Part shown: positions 50,742-59,270 of the stretch, piece after piece | How positions within the stretch are numbered: position 1 is the first letter of the stretch | Layout of the letters: each line of letters starts with the position of its first letter | From: Shewanella sp. HN-41 | Lineage (GTDB): Bacteria; Pseudomonadota; Gammaproteobacteria; Enterobacterales; Shewanellaceae | Length of the DNA stretch: 64,000 bases | NCBI RefSeq assembly: GCF_000217915.1 | Contig: NZ_AFOZ01000040.1 | Location: 1 to 64,000 of the forward strand | Direction: 5' to 3' | Translations under genes and position numbers: made by a program | Notes under the pieces: generated by a model | Database searches by the model: none | Told to the model about the DNA's origin: nothing | Seen by the model: the letters and a program-made list of their open reading frames with translations, nothing else

Positions 50742-51431
50742 TTACTGTCCCGTTGGGGTTAACACGATTTCCACACGGCGGTTTTGTGCACGGCCTTCGG
50801 CGTTCGCATTCGATGCGATAGGACTCGCTTCCCCCATGCCTTTTGACTTCACACGGGCAGAGGCTACGCCTTTGCTCATCAGGTAGTTGCCTACTTCACT
50901 GGCACGTACCTGCGATAGACGTAAGTTGTAAGAATCCGAGCCACTGCTGTCGGTATAACCTAATACGTTAAGTTGAGTTTTACTGTATTCCTTTGCCACC
51001 ACGGCGACAGAATTCAGCACGCGCTTAGCGCCATCACTTAGCTCGGTTTGATCCACACCAAAGGTCACTTCGTTAGGCATGTTGAGAATAATATTGTCAC
51101 CATTACGGGTGACGCTTACGCCTGTTGATGCAAGTTGTTGACGCAATTTCGTTTCTTGTACATCCATATAATAACCAATACCACCACCGACAGCCGCACC
51201 AGATGCCGCACCAATTAAGGCGCCTTTGCCGCGGTCGCTCTTGCTAGAAGAGGCGACACCCACGGCCGCTCCGGCAACGGCACCAATTAAGGCGCCAGTC
51301 GTCGCTTTTGCGGTTTGTTGTTCATTGGTATAGGGATTCACTGTTGTACAACCGGATACCAATAACCCACTGATGATCGCCGCGATAGTGAGCTTAGATG
51401 GTGCAAATGAACTGGCTTGAAAACGCTTCAT
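50742..51431 (-). CDS. OmpA-family lipoprotein, YiaD-like
   Basis: This 229-residue lipoprotein has a lipobox ending GLLVSGC (Cys about residue 28). A glycine-zipper region follows (GALIGAVAGAAVGVA and GALIGAASGAAVGGGIGYY), typical of YiaD-like proteins that insert in the outer membrane. The C-terminal OmpA domain (about residues 120-225) carries LNVLGYTDSSGSDSYNLRLS and RAQNRRVEI, which bind peptidoglycan. The ATG at 51431 has a GAGG box nine bases upstream. Confidence 0.88.
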   Translation of the reverse strand: MKRFQASSFAPSKLTIAAIISGLLVSGCTTVNPYTNEQQTAKATTGALIGAVAGAAVGVASSSKSDRGKGALIGAASGAAVGGGIGYYMDVQETKLRQQLASTGVSVTRNGDNIILNMPNEVTFGVDQTELSDGAKRVLNSVAVVAKEYSKTQLNVLGYTDSSGSDSYNLRLSQVRASEVGNYLMSKGVASARVKSKGMGEASPIASNANAEGRAQNRRVEIVLTPTGQ

Positions 51432-51906
51432 CACTAATGACCTCATAACATAGTTGATAACGGTGAATGTCCTCAAAGAAGGCAAAAAATTCACGACTAA
51501 TGGCATAGACAAACAGCCACTGAACATTCAAAAACGCAGTATATAAGTATTCTCCCTAGAGACAATCATTAATCTCAGCCCAATGCCACCAATCGGTAAT
51601 TTAGTCAGCAAAAATACAGGAACAACTGATAAACCCATCAATAAATCGCACTACCCAATCCCCTATGCAAAGCCCTGAAATAGTGCACTTTGCACCGTTT
51701 TTGACAAACATAAAAATTTAAGCAGTTTAAAACAAACTTACAAATAATTGATTTTTATTAAAAATAAAAATTAGAATATTGGCACGAATTTTACATACTA
51801 CTTAGTGAGTAGGAAGAAGCGATAACCCTATTACAGTTGGCTAGAGTCTCGTCTAGATGTGTTAATCACAGAAAATACCTCAGGTCATAGGTGTTGAGGA
51901 GGAAAG
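51432..51906. other. AT-rich divergent region with a sigma-54-like promoter
   Basis: TTGGCACG is at 51779-51786, followed by four bases and TTAC, so the -24 element is good and the -12 element has one mismatch (TTGC expected). Upstream, near 51684-51696, TGCACTTTGCACC resembles half of an NtrC site. These would read rightward into the small ORF. The same region must hold the OmpA-like gene promoter. Confidence 0.3.
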
Positions 51907-52005
51907 ATGAAAGGCATGATGAAATTGATTGAACTGTGTCGCCATGAGTGGATTTATTTACGCCACGTTGGATATAGCCAGTGGGATTTAGAGCAGCATC
52001 GTTAG
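51907..52005 (+). CDS. Small 32-residue ORF with strong ribosome binding site
   Basis: The frame starts MKGMMKLIELCRHEWIYLRH and ends at TAG. A GGAGGAAAG box lies directly before the ATG, the strongest such signal in this accessory patch. I do not recognise the peptide. It precedes the transposase-like HTH frame by 65 bases on the same strand. It may be a leader peptide or the start of a broken gene. Confidence 0.35.
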   Translation: MKGMMKLIELCRHEWIYLRHVGYSQWDLEQHR

Positions 52006-52070
52006 CAACTAAGGGAAAATCAACTCCATTAAATTGAATATTGTTAGAACGCAGTGAAGAGGGATAGCAC

Positions 52071-52298
52071 ATGGGAATCATCGACAATAGCCTCAAGCAC
52101 AATGTCATTTCCGAAGTGAAAGTGAAAGGTCGTTTACTTTCGGATGTGGCTCGTCAATACGGTATTTCGGCTAAAGCCGTATACCAGTGGGTAAGAGAAA
52201 GTGACCAACAACCACGGCAAAGAGAATGTGCTCTCATGGGTGAGATAGCCCAACTGCAGAAAAAATTAAGCAGCTTAACAATGAATTACGCACCATAA
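52071..52298 (+). pseudogene. Transposase-like HTH fragment (OrfA type)
   Basis: The 75-residue frame has a helix-turn-helix (LLSDVARQYGISAKAVYQWV) typical of IS3/Tnp_1-type OrfA proteins. The tail EIAQLQKKLSSL would be the start of the coiled coil. A shift near 52260 gives KKIKQLNNELRT in another frame, which fits the usual OrfA leucine zipper better, so a frameshift is likely. No OrfB follows. A GAGGGAT box precedes the start. It may be an IS relic or a small regulator. Confidence 0.5.
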
Positions 52299-52331
52299 GC
52301 TAATGTTTACATTCGTATCGGTGCCCTAATA

Positions 52332-52435
52332 GACAAGGCCGGACAAGATTGCATATCGCCCTGCTGATAACGCTAACGATGTAAAAGATGTGCTAACAAC
52401 AATAATAACAGCGCCCTTTTTCGTCCGGCCTTGTC
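52332..52435. repeat. Structured repeat unit 1 (13-bp perfect arms)
   Basis: GACAAGGCCGGAC and GTCCGGCCTTGTC are perfect complements 78 bases apart. The core has AACGCTAACGATGTAAAAG, then TGTGC at 52389-52393 and AACAACAATAA at 52395-52405. No frame crosses it. It is the first of three related units. Confidence 0.7.
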
Positions 52436-52487
52436 ATCCACATTGTTAAGTGAAAAAGTTAATAAAGAGAGAAAGTTAACCAGTTTA

Positions 52488-52587
52488 GACAGAGTCGGAT
52501 GGGTATCTATTATCGCTCCCCAACGACCTAAGATATAAATTGTGCAAATAACAACAATAAGTGTGCTGTTTACTATCCGACTCTGTC
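52488..52587. repeat. Structured repeat unit 2 (13-bp perfect arms)
   Basis: GACAGAGTCGGAT and ATCCGACTCTGTC are perfect complements 74 bases apart. The core has AACGACCTAAGATATAAA, then TGTGC at 52541-52545 and AACAACAATAA at 52550-52560. A purine box ATAAAGAGAGAAAG (52462-52475) lies twelve bases before it. Confidence 0.7.
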
Positions 52588-52662
52588 ACTTTAATGACTA
52601 ACCCCACAGAAGGTTGTAGCAGTCATTTAAGCGTCAATATAAAGAGAGAAAGCAAAGGTTTT

Positions 52663-52755
52663 GGCAAGGCTTTAGAGGGAGTTATCTCCCCCAAGATCAA
52701 ATATGTGAATTGTGCTCCCCCAAGTCACTAGCATATTACCCTCTTGGGTCTTGTC
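52663..52755. repeat. Structured repeat unit 3 (imperfect arms with G-U pairs)
   Basis: GGCAAGGCTTTAGAGGG pairs with CCCTCTTGGGTCTTGTC using several G-U pairs and one mismatch, so it can pair as RNA but less well as DNA. The core keeps TTATC, CCCCCAAG and AATTGTGC (TGTGC at 52711-52715) but has no AACAACAATAA. The purine box ATAAAGAGAGAAAG (52639-52652) lies ten bases before it. Confidence 0.65.
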
Positions 52756-52875
52756 CTTTTATTCACGGGATCAATGAAGATCTAGCGCTATAGTGAGTGT
52801 GGCGCGCCAAGGAAGGCTGTGATTTGTGTTAATAGGAAACAACCCGTTTCAGCAAAATCCGAGGGAAGATAGCAA

Positions 52876-53733
52876 CTAATAATCTTCATTCGCCTCTTGG
52901 ATGCGCATCTTCCGCTCCTGCGCTTCTTCATACGCCGCCTGGATCTCTTCTAACACTGAACCGACATCCGCTTCGACAAGCACCTCTGTGAATTCACCCG
53001 TGAGTAGGGTATCAGGCTTTAATTCACCCGCCTCAAACAAGGCCCACATCTCCTTGGCATACTGCGTCCTTAATAACTCGGGGGCGTACTGGCCATAATA
53101 CTGAGTCATATTATTGATATCTCTAGCTAACATCCATTTAGCATGATTATTCGCCGCCGCATCTACCGCCTGGGGTAAGTCGATGATCACCGGACCGTCA
53201 CTATCGACTAAGACATTAAACTCGGACAGATCACCGTGCACTAAACCTGCGCAGAGCATACGCTTGACATAGGTCATCACCAAAGTGTGATCGCGAACCG
53301 CTTTTTCGGCAGACAGGGTCACATCATTTAAGCGTGGTGCCACATTGCCTTCGGCATCGGTGACTAACTCCATTAGGAGGACACCATCGAAACAGCCATA
53401 GGGTGTTGGCACTCGAACGCCAGCATGGGCTAGCCGATATAGTGCATCGACCTCGGCGCTTTGCCAGGCTTCTTCCATTTGATCGCGGCCAAATTTAGAG
53501 CCTTTTTCCATCGCACGGGCACGGCGACTATTACGGACTTTGCGGCCTTCTTGATAAAGCACCGCCTGCTTAAAACTGCGTTTGTCCGCTTCTTTATAAA
53601 CCTTGGCGCAGCGAATATCCTCGCCGCTGCGTACCACGTACACAGTTGCCTCTTTACCGCTCATTAACTGGCTGATGACCTCATCGACCAGTCCTTCATC
53701 AACCAGAGGTTGGATTCGTTTCGGAGTTTTCAT
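52876..53733 (-). CDS. RIO1-family serine kinase
   Basis: This 285-residue protein has an N-terminal winged helix-like region and the RIO kinase motifs SGKEATVYVVRSG (P-loop), LVHGDLSEFNVLVDSDGPVI (catalytic loop with Asp and Asn) and IIDLPQAVD (metal-binding Asp). Bacterial RIO kinases have no firm target; eukaryotic ones act in ribosome maturation. The gene stands alone between the structured repeats and a DUF2799 gene. Confidence 0.85.
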   Translation of the reverse strand: MKTPKRIQPLVDEGLVDEVISQLMSGKEATVYVVRSGEDIRCAKVYKEADKRSFKQAVLYQEGRKVRNSRRARAMEKGSKFGRDQMEEAWQSAEVDALYRLAHAGVRVPTPYGCFDGVLLMELVTDAEGNVAPRLNDVTLSAEKAVRDHTLVMTYVKRMLCAGLVHGDLSEFNVLVDSDGPVIIDLPQAVDAAANNHAKWMLARDINNMTQYYGQYAPELLRTQYAKEMWALFEAGELKPDTLLTGEFTEVLVEADVGSVLEEIQAAYEEAQERKMRIQEANEDY

Positions 53734-54176
53734 AGCGCCCTTATACCTTACTTAGGCTTGAGATGGAATACTGCGGACAAATCTTCATAAAAAAGCGGAC
53801 TCCTAGCGGAAATAGGAAAAAATGATTGATTAAATTTAAGTAAAAACTAAAGCACATAGAACAGAAACACAATAACAGATTTATCTTGGTTTGAAGTTAA
53901 CAAACATGCTGAAAATTAACCTTAAATTTCCGCATGTTTGCCTATGGTTAACTAAACTAATCACACGACTATCCCATTCTCCAACGCCACCACAGACGCA
54001 GTCGTTAGACTAACAAAACCAACACAAACAGGACAATGGGGTTTACAGTCATAGCCGCCTGTCACCCGTTGTAATAACCTTGATGATTAGCATTGATCTC
54101 GATTCAGCTTTCATCGCTTGGCTTCACCTCCCCGAACCATTATTCTGATCCCCCTTTTATCCCTTGAGAGCATTGA
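53734..54176. other. Intergenic region with an inverted repeat
   Basis: About 440 bases without a gene. CAAACATGC (53901-53909) and GCATGTTTG (53932-53940) form a nine-base inverted repeat flanked by GTTAAC on both sides. It may be an operator for one of the divergent genes. Confidence 0.4.
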
Positions 54177-54725
54177 ATGCGTTATTTACAGCTTACACTG
54201 GCACTATCCGTCCTATCTTTAACCCAGTGCACGAGTCTCTCACTCGAAGAATGTCGTAACAGTGATTGGTATAGCCTCGGACTCGCGGACGGCAATCGTG
54301 GTGCGACGGCGACCCAACTCAATCAATACCAAAAGGATTGCCACGAATTTAACCTCAAAGTGGACTCGGTACAGTGGCAGCAGGGATATCAGCAGGGGCT
54401 CATTAACTATTGTCTACCCGAAAATGGTTATCGTGTAGGATTAGCGGGGGAGCATTACAATGGGATCTGTAGCAATAATCAATTTGTAGAACGTTATAAC
54501 CAAGGATATGAACGATATTTAGTCAATAAACGTTTAGCCGAAATCGCCGAACGCTTATATGCCATCGACACTGAACTCGGCAGTATCGATAATAAATTGG
54601 ATAATCTCACCGACAAAGCCGCACTCTTAAAACAAAAAAATGTGCTGCTCAACGAAAAAAATCACCTGTTGGATGAAAGACTGCGCTTACGCCAAGGAGA
54701 TATTCGCTTCGATTTTAGATTTTGA
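54177..54725 (+). CDS. DUF2799 putative lipoprotein
   Basis: This 182-residue protein has an N-terminal signal with Leu-Thr-Gln-Cys at residues 15-18, a near-lipobox (Gln before Cys is unusual). Repeats of the type DWYSLGLADGNRGA, QWQQGYQQGLINYC and YRVGLAGEHYNGIC are the DUF2799 hallmark. A coiled-coil C-terminus (residues 115-170) follows. The family is found in gammaproteobacteria with no known role. Confidence 0.75.
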   Translation: MRYLQLTLALSVLSLTQCTSLSLEECRNSDWYSLGLADGNRGATATQLNQYQKDCHEFNLKVDSVQWQQGYQQGLINYCLPENGYRVGLAGEHYNGICSNNQFVERYNQGYERYLVNKRLAEIAERLYAIDTELGSIDNKLDNLTDKAALLKQKNVLLNEKNHLLDERLRLRQGDIRFDFRF

Positions 54726-54811
54726 GCCTTAAAACACTGGAACAGCCACTGCCAAATTAATCAATCTCACAAGGGCATACTTTGCTGCGCAGCAAGTATA
54801 ATTAGGTTCCA

Positions 54812-55570
54812 TTATTTAGCATTAATCATACTAACGCTATGGGCGACGTTAACGCTCTCCACCTTAGGGACTCGGAGGAAAAAGCCGTAATACAATAGGC
54901 TTGCACTGGTCCAAGCAACCGCGAGACTCCATAAATCATGGCTTAAGAAATGTGCGCCGCGTAGCTCCTGTGCAATGCCAAAAACCACACCCAGTAGGAG
55001 CCCGAACACTAACCCCACTTTGGCATAACGGGGGTGATATTGTTTCAATACATAATAAGTTGCAACCCAAGCAAAACCGCCACTCGAATGCCCACCGGGA
55101 AAGCATTGCCCAAACTCAGCCCCTTCAGGTAAACGGGCAAAGAGAGAGGAATGCATGAGCCGGCCACCAAACTCAACCACATCCCATGGACAGCTCATAT
55201 GGGTTAGATTCTTGCCGATACGTACCAATAATACGCTGGCAAACACACTACAGAATAAATAGATCAATCCCTTACGATAGGGGCGAATCGCATCGCGACG
55301 GAAACTAAAAACAATCCCCATCACCACAACTAGGGCCAGCAAGATCACTAAATCACGTCCCGCGACATGCAGAAGATTTTCAGTTATCCAATGGCCTCTT
55401 AATGGCCAGGAATCGACACCTCCCTGCCACTGAAATAACATGCTTGCCATTTTCATATCGGCATGAGTCCATTCAAGTCCAAAAATGATCACCGAAAAAA
55501 CCAGAAGTGGGGACAATAAATGACTCTTGGCAAAGCGGATAAAACCCACTTTATTACTATCTTTCAACAT
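54812..55570 (-). CDS. PAP2-family membrane phosphatase
   Basis: This 252-residue membrane protein has six hydrophobic helices. The phosphatase motifs are K-x6-P type RIGKNLTHMSCPWD, CFPGGHSSGGFAW and ELRGAHFLSHDLWS, with the catalytic His in the second and third. Related enzymes remove phosphate from lipid A, undecaprenyl-PP or phosphatidylglycerol phosphate. The ATG at 55570 begins MLKDSNK; a TTG seven codons earlier is possible. The substrate cannot be told from the sequence. Confidence 0.8.
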   Translation of the reverse strand: MLKDSNKVGFIRFAKSHLLSPLLVFSVIIFGLEWTHADMKMASMLFQWQGGVDSWPLRGHWITENLLHVAGRDLVILLALVVVMGIVFSFRRDAIRPYRKGLIYLFCSVFASVLLVRIGKNLTHMSCPWDVVEFGGRLMHSSLFARLPEGAEFGQCFPGGHSSGGFAWVATYYVLKQYHPRYAKVGLVFGLLLGVVFGIAQELRGAHFLSHDLWSLAVAWTSASLLYYGFFLRVPKVESVNVAHSVSMINAK

Positions 55571-55760
55571 GTTAACCACTACAAAACCCAATTATCAGAA
55601 TATCTAGTACTAGGGTAATAGTGGATTCTTATCGAAAGCTTAAGGAATTTCACAATGTCAGCCTGACATCCCATTCAACTTAATAGCAGTAAAAAATTCG
55701 AATCACTGACAAAAAGGCTATAGTTTATAAATAACATTGTGCCTCTAGGATTGAGCCTCT

Positions 55761-57700
55761 ATGCCTTATAATATCGCCCTTCAGCAATCTCAAAAAAAGC
55801 GAATATTCGCCGACCTTGCTATCGATACCGACGGAATCATAGTGCCAGCAGAAATGCTCGGGCACTGGCAACAAACCTTAGATTTACTCTCTGAAATAGT
55901 CGATACCCCAGCAGCACTCATCATGCGGGTACATCAATCTGACATAGAAGTCTTTGCCTCGAGTCATAGCCTAGGCAACCCCTATAAACAACATGATAAA
56001 GACAATCTAGGCCATGGGCTCTACTGCGAAACAGTGATGGAAGAATGCAGAGAACTGCATATTCCTAATGCACTTAAAGATAAAAATTGGGATAAAAACC
56101 CTGATATCAAACTCGGCATGATCGCCTATTGTGGCCTACCATTGCGCTGGCCAGATAATACGGCCTTTGGCACTATCTGCATGTTAGACAACAAGGAGCA
56201 TCACTACAGTAAACAGTTCCGTAGTTTGCTCAGTCGTTTTCAGAACGGGATTGAAGCTAACTTAGTCACACTCTTTCAACAGGCTAAACTACAAATCCAT
56301 AATCAACAGCTCGAACAAGTAGTCCAACAACGCACCCATGAACTGGCGGAACTTAGCGTTAAACTTATCCGCGAAATCGAAACCCGCACTTCAACCGAAA
56401 GCTCATTGGAATACCATAAAAGTTACGATCCGCTGACGGGCCTACCAAACCGTATCACCTTGATTAATAACCTTGCACATATGCTTGAAGAAACTCATCC
56501 CAAGGGAAATATTTCTGTCCTCTATGTGGGATTACGCAATTTCAAATCAATCAACGACAGTTACGGTTACCTGATAGGCGATAAAATTCTCACCATTCTC
56601 AGCCAGCGTTTACAACATTATGCCGATGAAAATACCTTTGTTGCCCGCATCGCAGGCGCCGAATTTGTGATAGTTCAGTCCCATACTTCCTCACATACCG
56701 AGGTCAATAGACTCATCAATCAGATCATGAACTGCTGTAACACCCCTTTCGGTGTCGCAGATTTTGTGATCACTATCCCCTCAAGCATAGGGATAGCACA
56801 GGCCCCCTGCGATGGAATAGATGCCGCGGTTTTATTACAAAAAGCGGGCGCAGCTATGACGATCAGCAAAGCAGAAGGTTCTGCCTATAATTTTTTCAAT
56901 CAGGATGTTCAAGCTGCATTGCGCCAGCGTTATCAACTCGAATCACACTTAGTCGACGCCCTGAACAAAAATGAATTAAGCCTAAATTATCAACCATTTA
57001 TAAATTTAAAAACCAATACTGTGATTGGTGCCGAAGCCTTGCTACGCTGGCATAATCCCATCCTTGGCAATGTTGCCCCCGACAGATTTATTGCCTTGGC
57101 AGAACGTAATGGTCAGATTACTGATATTGGTAACTTTGTATTACACACGGCGCTCTCCCAAGCCGCAAAATGGTGCAGAGCCCTCCAGCACGACTTTAAA
57201 ATTGCCATTAACATCTCTCCAATTCAGATGCGCAATCCCCGCTTTGTCGAGCATATCGCCGATCTGTTAGCACTTTATCAAATGCCACCCACTGCCCTAG
57301 AACTTGAAATCACCGAAGGCATGCTAATGCAGGACGAACACTTAGCCCACAATGCCATCCAAAAATTGCAAGCACTCGGCATCCGCATCTCCCTAGATGA
57401 CTTTGGTACTGGCTATTCCTCCTTAAGTTATCTCCAAAAATACTCTTTCAATACCTTAAAAATCGATCGCTGCTTTATCAATAAACTCGAAGAAAACGAA
57501 CAAGATAGGGAGCTAACTAAAGCAATTATTGCCATAGGAAAAAACTGAACTTAGAGGTAATAGCCGAAGGGGTTGAGACCCTAGAACAAGATGCCTTTAT
57601 CCGTAATGAAGAATGTGACTTAGGCCAAGGCTACCTCTATGGTAAACCCATCACCGCAAGTCAGTTTGAACAGGAATTTATCCATAAAAAAGAGCATTAA
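55761..57700 (+). CDS. GAF-GGDEF-EAL protein, frameshifted near the C-terminus
   Basis: The order is an N-terminal GAF domain (about residues 30-175), a coiled coil (185-215), a GGDEF domain (220-340) and an EAL domain (375-). The GGDEF motif is degenerate, reading RIAGAEF, so cyclase activity is unlikely. The EAL motif EALLRW and the DDFGTGYSSLSYL loop are intact. The frame stops at 57546-57548 after GKN, but another frame continues LNLEVIAEGVET through GQGYLYGKP to TAA at 57698. One base is missing, probably in the six-A run at 57539-57544. Corrected length is 646 residues. As read, the last catalytic Glu is lost. Confidence 0.85.
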
Positions 57701-57722
57701 GGATTACCTTAATGCTCTTTTT
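57687..57722 (+). terminator. Terminator after the GGDEF/EAL gene
   Basis: AAAAAGAGCATTAAGG and CCTTAATGCTCTTTTT pair perfectly around ATTA. The restored TAA stop (57698-57700) lies in its left arm, which supports the longer reading frame. Confidence 0.85.
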
Positions 57723-57854
57723 ATTTCACAAATTCAAACCACTTAACCATATTGCATGAATAGCCATTACCACCTACCGTGATAACTCACATTGGGACAT
57801 TTTCGAGTTAGTGCAAATACTCTGAATTGTAACTTTCGAATTATAATTTCTATG

Positions 57855-57940
57855 GGTTAACGCCATGCATCACTGGGGAAATAATGGTACATAGCGAAGC
57901 GGTGTAGCTTTATTTTTTCCAGTGAATGCGATTGTTATGT
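57855..57940 (-). repeat. attC site, cassette cluster 2
   Basis: On the minus strand it starts ATAACAATCGCATTCACTGG and ends CCAGTGATGCATGGCGTTAAC. The arms pair well, with GAAAAAATAA opposite TTATTTCC. It lies just after the GFA gene stop. Confidence 0.75.
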
Positions 57941-57951
57941 ACTTAGCATAA

Positions 57952-58365
57952 CTATGCCGGAAATTCAGGGCATTTTTCGGCTGAAATACCTGCTTCATAC
58001 CATGACGCTTTATCAGCCCAATAAATATTATGATCTGGTTTTAGATCATAATCGCCATCCAGAGAACCAGCCGGGATGAACAAAGTATTACCACTTTCAT
58101 TTAAAAATGGTAAGCCTGAACCACACTCTGAACAGAATACTTTTGTATATGATTTTTCGCCTGGGTAATCGAACCGTTTAATTTTTTCTAAACCTGATAC
58201 CCAAGTAACTGTTGATGGTTTAGCTAAAATATTTGAAGCAAATGATGAGCCAGTAATTTTTCTGCATTGTTCACAATGGCAAAAATAAAATTTCTTTATT
58301 TCTGTCGTGACTGAATATTTAACAGATCCACAAAGGCAACTTCCGGTAAGTTTAATTGAGTTCAT
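57952..58365 (-). CDS. GFA-domain protein (zinc-binding, cassette gene)
   Basis: This 137-residue protein belongs to the GFA family related to glutathione-dependent formaldehyde-activating enzyme. The zinc cysteines are in GSCLCGSVKY (9 and 11), CHCEQCRK (29, 31 and 34) and FCSECGSGLP. GFA proteins are frequent integron cassettes. Its actual substrate is unknown; many family members are not formaldehyde enzymes. attC-like sites flank it on both sides, and it reads leftward like its neighbours. Confidence 0.85.
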   Translation of the reverse strand: MNSIKLTGSCLCGSVKYSVTTEIKKFYFCHCEQCRKITGSSFASNILAKPSTVTWVSGLEKIKRFDYPGEKSYTKVFCSECGSGLPFLNESGNTLFIPAGSLDGDYDLKPDHNIYWADKASWYEAGISAEKCPEFPA

Positions 58366-58381
58366 TTTTTATCCTTTTTCA

Positions 58382-58480
58382 CATAACGTCATACACGGCC
58401 GCCGGGGTAACAGGCGTCATTTTTACACAAGCAAAAAAGGTGATAGTTGCCGAAACTCGGTTGCTGCACCTTGTTATGCA
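58382..58480 (-). repeat. attC site, cassette cluster 2
   Basis: On the minus strand it starts CATAACAAGGTGCAGCAACC and ends GTATGACGTTATGTG. The end resembles the common GTTATGT/GTTATGC variant of the core. It stands between the NIPSNAP and GFA genes. Confidence 0.65.
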
Positions 58481-58488
58481 TTTGCTTG

Positions 58489-58794
58489 CTACTCGAAAAT
58501 TGGCTTAAAAAAGCTACGCTCATAGCTGAGAATACACTTTGTGTCTTCTGCATATTTGAAGGCAGCAATACAATCGTCATCTTTGAATGAATCTTGACGA
58601 TATCTCTCATATTCTGCAAAGCTTGGAAACGTAAATAAGGCCAAGGCTATATTGTTAGCACCTTCTGAAGGAAGAAAATAGCCATTGTGCTGGCCACCAA
58701 ACTTGTTTACGAGCGGAATCCACATTTTTGCGTATTTCTCGAACTCTACCAGCTTGTACGGATCGATCACATATCTCAAATAACAGGTTACCAC
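58489..58794 (-). CDS. NIPSNAP-family protein (cassette gene)
   Basis: This 101-residue ferredoxin-like-fold protein has the pattern VTCYLRYVIDPYKLVEFEKY, FGGQHNGYFLPSEG and CILSYERSFFKPIF, matching the NIPSNAP family. It is a common cassette gene of unknown function in environmental integrons. The gene is leftward, with attC sites on both sides, and its own short start region. Confidence 0.8.
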   Translation of the reverse strand: MVTCYLRYVIDPYKLVEFEKYAKMWIPLVNKFGGQHNGYFLPSEGANNIALALFTFPSFAEYERYRQDSFKDDDCIAAFKYAEDTKCILSYERSFFKPIFE

Positions 58795-58820
58795 TTAAAA
58801 TTTCCTTATCTTGAATATTA

Positions 58821-58921
58821 GGGATGCATCGCTTTGTTAATGGGTTGCCGCATCGCAGCGTAGGCAGTCCAGTGGAGGCCATGCGGTTTGTGGTCGAAAC
58901 GAAATCAAACAACTTGTTATA
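58821..58921 (-). repeat. attC site with damaged right end
   Basis: On the minus strand it starts TATAACAAGTTGTTTGATTT and runs to AACAAAGCGATGCATCC, where GCGTTATGC is expected, so two bases appear lost. The stop of the 58917-59228 gene (58917-58919) lies in the TAAC end. Confidence 0.6.
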
Positions 58922-59228
58922 CGTCATTACATTTGCTTTCTTCATGGTTGCCGCTTGCTTTCAATTTTATATCTGTGACAGATGGCTTAGCATTGGAAAT
59001 TGCAACGTAAGCGTATGCAAGAGTTTCAATCGCGCAATAATCAATATCTAAAGTGACACTTGAGAATTGGAGGTGTTTTAGCTTTTCCTCCAGCTCTACT
59101 GCAGAAAGGCTTTCTTTTGAACTATCAATGAAATAGCTGTTCTCCTTAACGAAGATGGTAATTTCATCGGCAGCAATGGTTTTGCCACTAAAAGCTAAAA
59201 CAAGCAATATTGTGAGAATGTTACGCAT
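58917..59228 (-). CDS. Exported cassette protein, unknown
   Basis: This 103-residue protein has a signal peptide of about 19 residues (ending KTIAADEI). The mature part is acidic with an alternation of beta strands and two cysteines (DYCAIE and EESKCND) that could pair in the periplasm. I do not recognise it. Its stop codon is embedded in the attC to its left, which makes it a cassette. Confidence 0.5.
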   Translation of the reverse strand: MRNILTILLVLAFSGKTIAADEITIFVKENSYFIDSSKESLSAVELEEKLKHLQFSSVTLDIDYCAIETLAYAYVAISNAKPSVTDIKLKASGNHEESKCNDV

Positions 59229-59237
59229 ATTAATCCT

Positions 59238-59270
59238 CGGTATAACGCCGAGCTAAGTGACATATTATGT
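59238..59270 (-). repeat. Short or truncated attC
   Basis: On the minus strand it reads ACATAATATGTCACTTAGC and ends GGCGTTATACC. The middle is missing compared with other attC sites. The stop of the SRPBCC gene lies in its left end. Confidence 0.5.

Noticed and set aside
52332-52755. CRISPR array made of the three repeat units
   Set aside because: The units are about 100 bases with variable stems and unequal steps; there are no short identical repeats with unique spacers and no cas genes.
52332-52755. attC sites
   Set aside because: The ends do not carry the TAAC...GTTRRRY pair seen in the cassette clusters, and the arms are perfectly paired rather than bulged.
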